Assembly (NCBI GenBank): GCA_017303355.1
Contig: JAFLCU010000001.1
Span: 248,001-312,000 of the forward strand
DNA: 64,000 nt
Reading direction: 5' to 3'
From: Caulobacterales bacterium
Lineage (GTDB): Bacteria; Pseudomonadota; Alphaproteobacteria; Caulobacterales; Aquidulcibacteraceae
Both the position numbers and the translations under genes were made by a program. Of this stretch, positions 60,878 to 64,000 are shown one piece after another. The number at the start of each line of letters is the position of its first letter. Within the stretch, counting starts at the first letter, position 1. Under the pieces are notes generated by a model, which was not told the origin of the DNA, did no database searches, and worked only from the letters and a program-made list of their open reading frames with translations.

Positions 60878-62512
60878 GTGCTCGACAAGGTCGCAGACCA
60901 GGTCGCCAGAGGCGTGCATGCTTGGCGCGCCCAAAGCCTGACGCCGCTTGAAACGCCGCTGTTCCGCTGGCTTTGGCTAGCGGCAATGGCGTCGAATTTC
61001 GGCGCGGTGATCCAGATGATCGGCGCGTCATGGACGATGACGACGCTCGATCCATCGCCGCACATCGTTGCACTTGTGCAAACAGCGGCGCTGCTGCCAA
61101 TCGTCATCTTCGCGCTTCCGGCGGGCGCGCTGGCGGATACAGCCGACCGCCGCATCTTGATGCTGACGTCGCAAATCCTCGGCCTGATCGCGACCATCAT
61201 CCTCATTGTTTTCGCCTATTCCGGCATGATGACCCCATGGCTCCTGCTGGCGTGCACCGCACTGGTCGGCGCGGCGATGGCCCTGCACACGCCAGCGTGG
61301 CAAGCCTCGTTCGCGGATTTCGTGCCACGCCATGCACTGCCCGCGGCAGTCGGACTCAATTCGCTCGCCTACAATGTCGCGCGCAGCTTGGGTCCAGCGT
61401 TTGGCGGCTTCATCATCGCGCTCGCCGGCGCCAGCGCGACGTTCGTGATCAACGCCGTCTCCTTTATTGGCCTGATCGCCGTGCTGGCGATGAACAAGCT
61501 GCCGCGCACGACAGTCACGCTGCCGCCCGAACCGGTCGGCCAAGCCATGATCGCGGGGCTGCGCTATACGATCATGTCGCCGATGCTGAAGGCGATCTTC
61601 GCGCGCAGCGCCCTGTTCGGCTTTGGCGGCAGCACTGTGTGGTCGCTGGCGCCGCTGATCGCGCAACAACGCATAGGCGGCGGCTCGATCGAATACGGCA
61701 TTCTGCTTGGCGGCTTTGGCGCGGGCTCCCTGGTCGCCGCGACGCTCAGCGCATCCGTGCGCGCGTATTTCGGCAACGAGCGCCTGTTCAACCTCTCCAC
61801 GGCGGCCTTCGCGATCTCCACGGTGTTCATCGGCCTCAGCACGCTGATGCCGGTGACGCTTGTGTTCATGACGATCGCCGGCGCGGCCTGGATTTTCACC
61901 TTCACGACCACGACCACCTGCATCCAATTCTGCAGCCCGCGCTGGGTGATGGGCCGCGCCGTGGCGCTATCTCAGGTTTCGGTTGTCGGCAGCATCGCCA
62001 TGGGCGCTGCGTTCTGGGGCTTTATCGCCGAACATTCCTCGTTGCTTGTCGCTTTCGCCTGCGGCGGCGCATTCCTGGCGCTCAGCCTGCTGATGACGTT
62101 CTTCGCACCTTTGCCGGGACGCGAGTTTGAAGATCTCTCGCCGCATCCCGCCGCCGATGTGCCGGCGCCGGCGCTCAAGGTCGAAGGCGCGACCGGCCCC
62201 GTCTTCATCACCATCGAATACGAGGTGCCGCGCGATCAGATCGATGATTTCCTCGCCACCATGTACGCCATCGGCCGCATCCGTAAGCGCGACGGCGCGC
62301 GACGCTGGGGCATTCAGCAGGACATCGACAATCCCAATATCTGGGTCGAGCGTATCGAAAGCGCGACTTGGACGGATCATCTGCGCCGCGCCAATCGCGC
62401 CACCGTGGCGGACCAAGCCGTGCGCCGCAAAGCAGAGACGTTTCGCCTAAAAGGCACGGGCGGCATTCGCCGCACTGTCGAACGGCCACAAGGCTCAACG
62501 CCGCTCGACTAA
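60878..62512 (+). CDS. MFS exporter with extra C-terminal cytoplasmic domain
   Basis: 544 residues, GTG start at 60878 behind GGAG. Twelve membrane helices with motif A equivalent GALADTADRR and the EntS-like (DUF894) pattern LYNVARSLGPAFGG, then from about residue 430 a soluble tail (PVFITIEYEVPRDQIDDFLATMYAIGRIRKRDGARRWGIQQDIDNPNIWVERI) with ferredoxin-like alpha/beta look, of the ABM/dimeric barrel kind. Could export product or intermediate and sense it. Ends in a 4-base convergent overlap with the flavin reductase. Confidence 0.88.
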   Translation: MLDKVADQVARGVHAWRAQSLTPLETPLFRWLWLAAMASNFGAVIQMIGASWTMTTLDPSPHIVALVQTAALLPIVIFALPAGALADTADRRILMLTSQILGLIATIILIVFAYSGMMTPWLLLACTALVGAAMALHTPAWQASFADFVPRHALPAAVGLNSLAYNVARSLGPAFGGFIIALAGASATFVINAVSFIGLIAVLAMNKLPRTTVTLPPEPVGQAMIAGLRYTIMSPMLKAIFARSALFGFGGSTVWSLAPLIAQQRIGGGSIEYGILLGGFGAGSLVAATLSASVRAYFGNERLFNLSTAAFAISTVFIGLSTLMPVTLVFMTIAGAAWIFTFTTTTTCIQFCSPRWVMGRAVALSQVSVVGSIAMGAAFWGFIAEHSSLLVAFACGGAFLALSLLMTFFAPLPGREFEDLSPHPAADVPAPALKVEGATGPVFITIEYEVPRDQIDDFLATMYAIGRIRKRDGARRWGIQQDIDNPNIWVERIESATWTDHLRRANRATVADQAVRRKAETFRLKGTGGIRRTVERPQGSTPLD

Positions 62513-63459
62513 TCCGTCGCCGGCCGCATGCTGAAGATCAGACGTCGCAGCAATTGGCGCAGCAATTGCGCCTCGGCGAAATCCAATCCGCTCTCGGCTG
62601 ACGCTTCGAACGACTTGCCGACCACCGCCAATTCAACCAACGTTCGCCGACCAGTCGAGGTCAGTTCGGGAATCGCCGCGCCGCCGTCGCCATGCAGTCG
62701 CATCATCCCAAGACCGCACAATCGCACACATTGCTCTGCGGTGATCACCTGGCCGGTGAAGCGCAGCAAATGGTTCAAGCGATCAATTGATCGGCCCTCC
62801 TCGCCGCCGACCATGTTCAGTATCCAATATTCATGCTCGCTCAGCCCGCGCGCGCTCAGATGCGGATCGAGGCTCAAGCGCAAATGCCGATAGGCGATGC
62901 CGAGCAGCATGTTGAGGCCATTTGCATCAACAACGAGCTCGCCACTCTCTCTATCCGCCGCGACCGCTTTCGGATCCGCCGCCTTCTGCAACGACAAGGC
63001 ATAGCGTCCGCCATGAAACGCAAGCGCCGGCCGGTCGAAGCGCTCGAAGGTCAGCACCTCGCCGACAATGATTGCGTGGTCGCCGCCCTGATAGAGATGC
63101 GCGCGGCGGCATTCGAACCGCGCGGCGCAATTATCCAGCAGCGGCGCGCCCCCGTGACCGCGAGCAAACGTCAAATCGGCAAAGCGATCGACGCCCCGTT
63201 GCGCAAATCGCGCCGCAAGCGCTTCTTGCTGCGCCGACAGAATATGCACCGCGAAATATTCGGACGCCTCAAACGCCCGCATCGCCGACGATTGCTTGGC
63301 CAGGCTCCACAGCACCAGCGGCGGATCAAGCGACACCGAATTGAAGCTATTGGCCGTCAGTCCGACATCGCGCCCATCGGCGTGCGTCGTTACGATCGTC
63401 ACGCCGGTTGGAAATGCACCCAGAGCGGCGCGAAATTGGCGTGGATCAAGCTCGGCCAT
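62509..63459 (-). CDS. Flavin reductase fused to a MarR-like domain (HPAH C1-like)
   Basis: 316 residues. N-terminal FMN reductase domain (FRAALGAFPTGVTIVTTHADGRDVGLTANSFNSVSLDPPLVLWSLAKQSS) and from about 180 on a MarR-like winged-helix region (GLSEHEYWILNMVGGEEGRSIDRLNHLLRFTGQVITAEQCVRLCGLGMM). Length and fusion equal those of the C1 component of 4-hydroxyphenylacetate hydroxylase from Acinetobacter, where the MarR-like part binds the aromatic acid and de-inhibits the reductase. It should supply FMNH2 to a flavin monooxygenase such as the LLM enzyme at 46.8 kb. Confidence 0.9.
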   Translation of the reverse strand: MAELDPRQFRAALGAFPTGVTIVTTHADGRDVGLTANSFNSVSLDPPLVLWSLAKQSSAMRAFEASEYFAVHILSAQQEALAARFAQRGVDRFADLTFARGHGGAPLLDNCAARFECRRAHLYQGGDHAIIVGEVLTFERFDRPALAFHGGRYALSLQKAADPKAVAADRESGELVVDANGLNMLLGIAYRHLRLSLDPHLSARGLSEHEYWILNMVGGEEGRSIDRLNHLLRFTGQVITAEQCVRLCGLGMMRLHGDGGAAIPELTSTGRRTLVELAVVGKSFEASAESGLDFAEAQLLRQLLRRLIFSMRPATD

Positions 63460-63495
63460 GCCTCAGCTTACCGCTCACGGCGATCACGACGTATT

Positions 63496-64000
63496 TCAGC
63501 TGTTAAACTCGCGCGTAAGCACCGCCTGCAATTCCGGCGATCTAAAATGCTTCCATTGATAGAGCGACTCCCCGCCCGCTTGCACCTTCTGCAAAATGCG
63601 CTTGCCTTTGCCTACGAGCGAGCCGCGCGCGTGCTGCGTCGCGACATTGTCCCAAATCACAACGTCGCCGTTGTGCCAAACGTGCTCGTAGATCGCTTCC
63701 TTGCGATACATGATGTCCAGCACTTGCTCGATCAGCGCATTGCTGTCGGCGGGCGACAAGCCTTCTATCCGCGTCGTCTGCATCGCCATGATATAAGGAA
63801 GCCGCTCACCAGTATGGGGATGTGCGATGAGCGCGTCATGCCAATGATGCGGCAGCCATTCGGGCAATATGTCGGTTGAAAGACGATCGGTGAATTGCGG
63901 ATCAGGAAGAACCTGCAGCGCTTTCGCGTCTGTCAGCTTCGACTGCAACTCCGCCGGCATGGCCTTCCATGCCTCACGCGCGCTTGTCCATTGCGTGGAC
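63496..64000 (-). CDS. TauD/TfdA-family 2-oxoglutarate dioxygenase, N-terminal part cut by window edge
   Basis: The frame is open to the right edge; 168 C-terminal residues are visible. HPHTGERLPYI, HVWHNGDVVIWDNVATQHARGSLVGKGKRILQKVQAGGES contains the distal iron His (QHARG) and the 2-oxoglutarate Arg (KRILQKV) of TauD/TfdA proteins; the HxD pair must lie in the missing N-terminal part. A ring or alpha-carbon hydroxylation is likely. Same direction as the flavin reductase, 36 bases after it. Confidence 0.88.
   Translation of the reverse strand, partial: STQWTSAREAWKAMPAELQSKLTDAKALQVLPDPQFTDRLSTDILPEWLPHHWHDALIAHPHTGERLPYIMAMQTTRIEGLSPADSNALIEQVLDIMYRKEAIYEHVWHNGDVVIWDNVATQHARGSLVGKGKRILQKVQAGGESLYQWKHFRSPELQAVLTREFNS

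Noticed and set aside
1..64000. tRNA, rRNA, CRISPR arrays, riboswitches or phage attachment sites
   Set aside because: None could be recognised by reading both strands; no software scan was possible, so a short tRNA could be missed.

Overview
High-GC, gene-dense DNA with nearly every base in a gene. TonB-dependent receptor, leaderless-looking promoters, many CoA-linked degradation genes and the style of the housekeeping proteins (EF4/LepA, M16 lipoprotein peptidase) point to an alphaproteobacterium, most likely Caulobacterales/Hyphomonadaceae-like or a sphingomonad relative. No rRNA, tRNA, insertion sequence, phage gene or CRISPR array was seen.

Layout. (1) 1-9.7 kb is chromosomal background: a truncated M16 peptidase lipoprotein, a TPR protein, small secreted or unknown proteins, a DUF433/DUF5615 toxin-antitoxin pair, and lepA coupled to a PD-(D/E)XK-like protein. 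(2) 9.8-19.4 kb: SDRs, an NTF2-like protein, a Cys-less isochorismatase-fold protein, an alpha/beta hydrolase, two aldehyde dehydrogenases, a GMC oxidoreductase and an L2HG-oxidase-like flavoprotein. (3) 19.4-30.0 kb is a CoA beta-oxidation block: two adjacent pairs of unequal acyl-CoA dehydrogenase subunits, a thioesterase, three enoyl-CoA hydratases, a CaiB-type CoA transferase and two SDRs. (4) 30.0-35.0 kb: an IclR regulator, a HutC-type GntR regulator and a complete Rieske ring-hydroxylating oxygenase (beta, alpha, ferredoxin, reductase). (5) 35.2-41.0 kb: MmgE/PrpD protein, amidohydrolase, another acyl-CoA dehydrogenase, FMN hydroxyacid dehydrogenase and a phytanoyl-CoA-type dioxygenase; two remarkable AT-cored palindromes separate the last two. 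(6) 41.0-49.8 kb: a tightly coupled seven-gene operon (luciferase-like monooxygenase, alcohol dehydrogenase, intradiol dioxygenase, isocitrate-lyase-fold enzyme, acyl-CoA ligase, thiolase-fold enzyme, DUF35 protein) behind an SDR and a GntR/FCD regulator. (7) 50.0-57.1 kb: AhpD-fold protein, spinster-like MFS transporter, TonB receptor, secreted beta-propeller protein and AraC-type regulator. (8) 57.2-64.0 kb: a LuxE-like plus LuxC-like acid-reductase pair with an SDR and an MFS exporter, a flavin reductase fused to a MarR-like domain, and a truncated TauD-type dioxygenase.

Together these look like an accessory catabolic region for an aromatic or alicyclic carboxylic acid: outer-membrane uptake (TonB), MFS transport, ring oxidation (Rieske, LLM, 2OG dioxygenases), ring cleavage (intradiol), CoA activation and side-chain shortening. 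The substrate cannot be read from the sequence. The most interesting parts are the regulatory wiring (a 10-bp motif AAGTGTCGAC at four intergenic places around the FCD regulator's neighbourhood and the iclR promoter, and a near-identical 14-bp palindrome shared by the iclR and TonB-receptor promoters), the LuxC/LuxE-type acid reduction module in a degradation setting, and the twin palindromes whose arms contain the stop codons of the flanking genes. Many junctions are ATGA/GTGA/TGATG overlaps, so translational coupling is the rule here.
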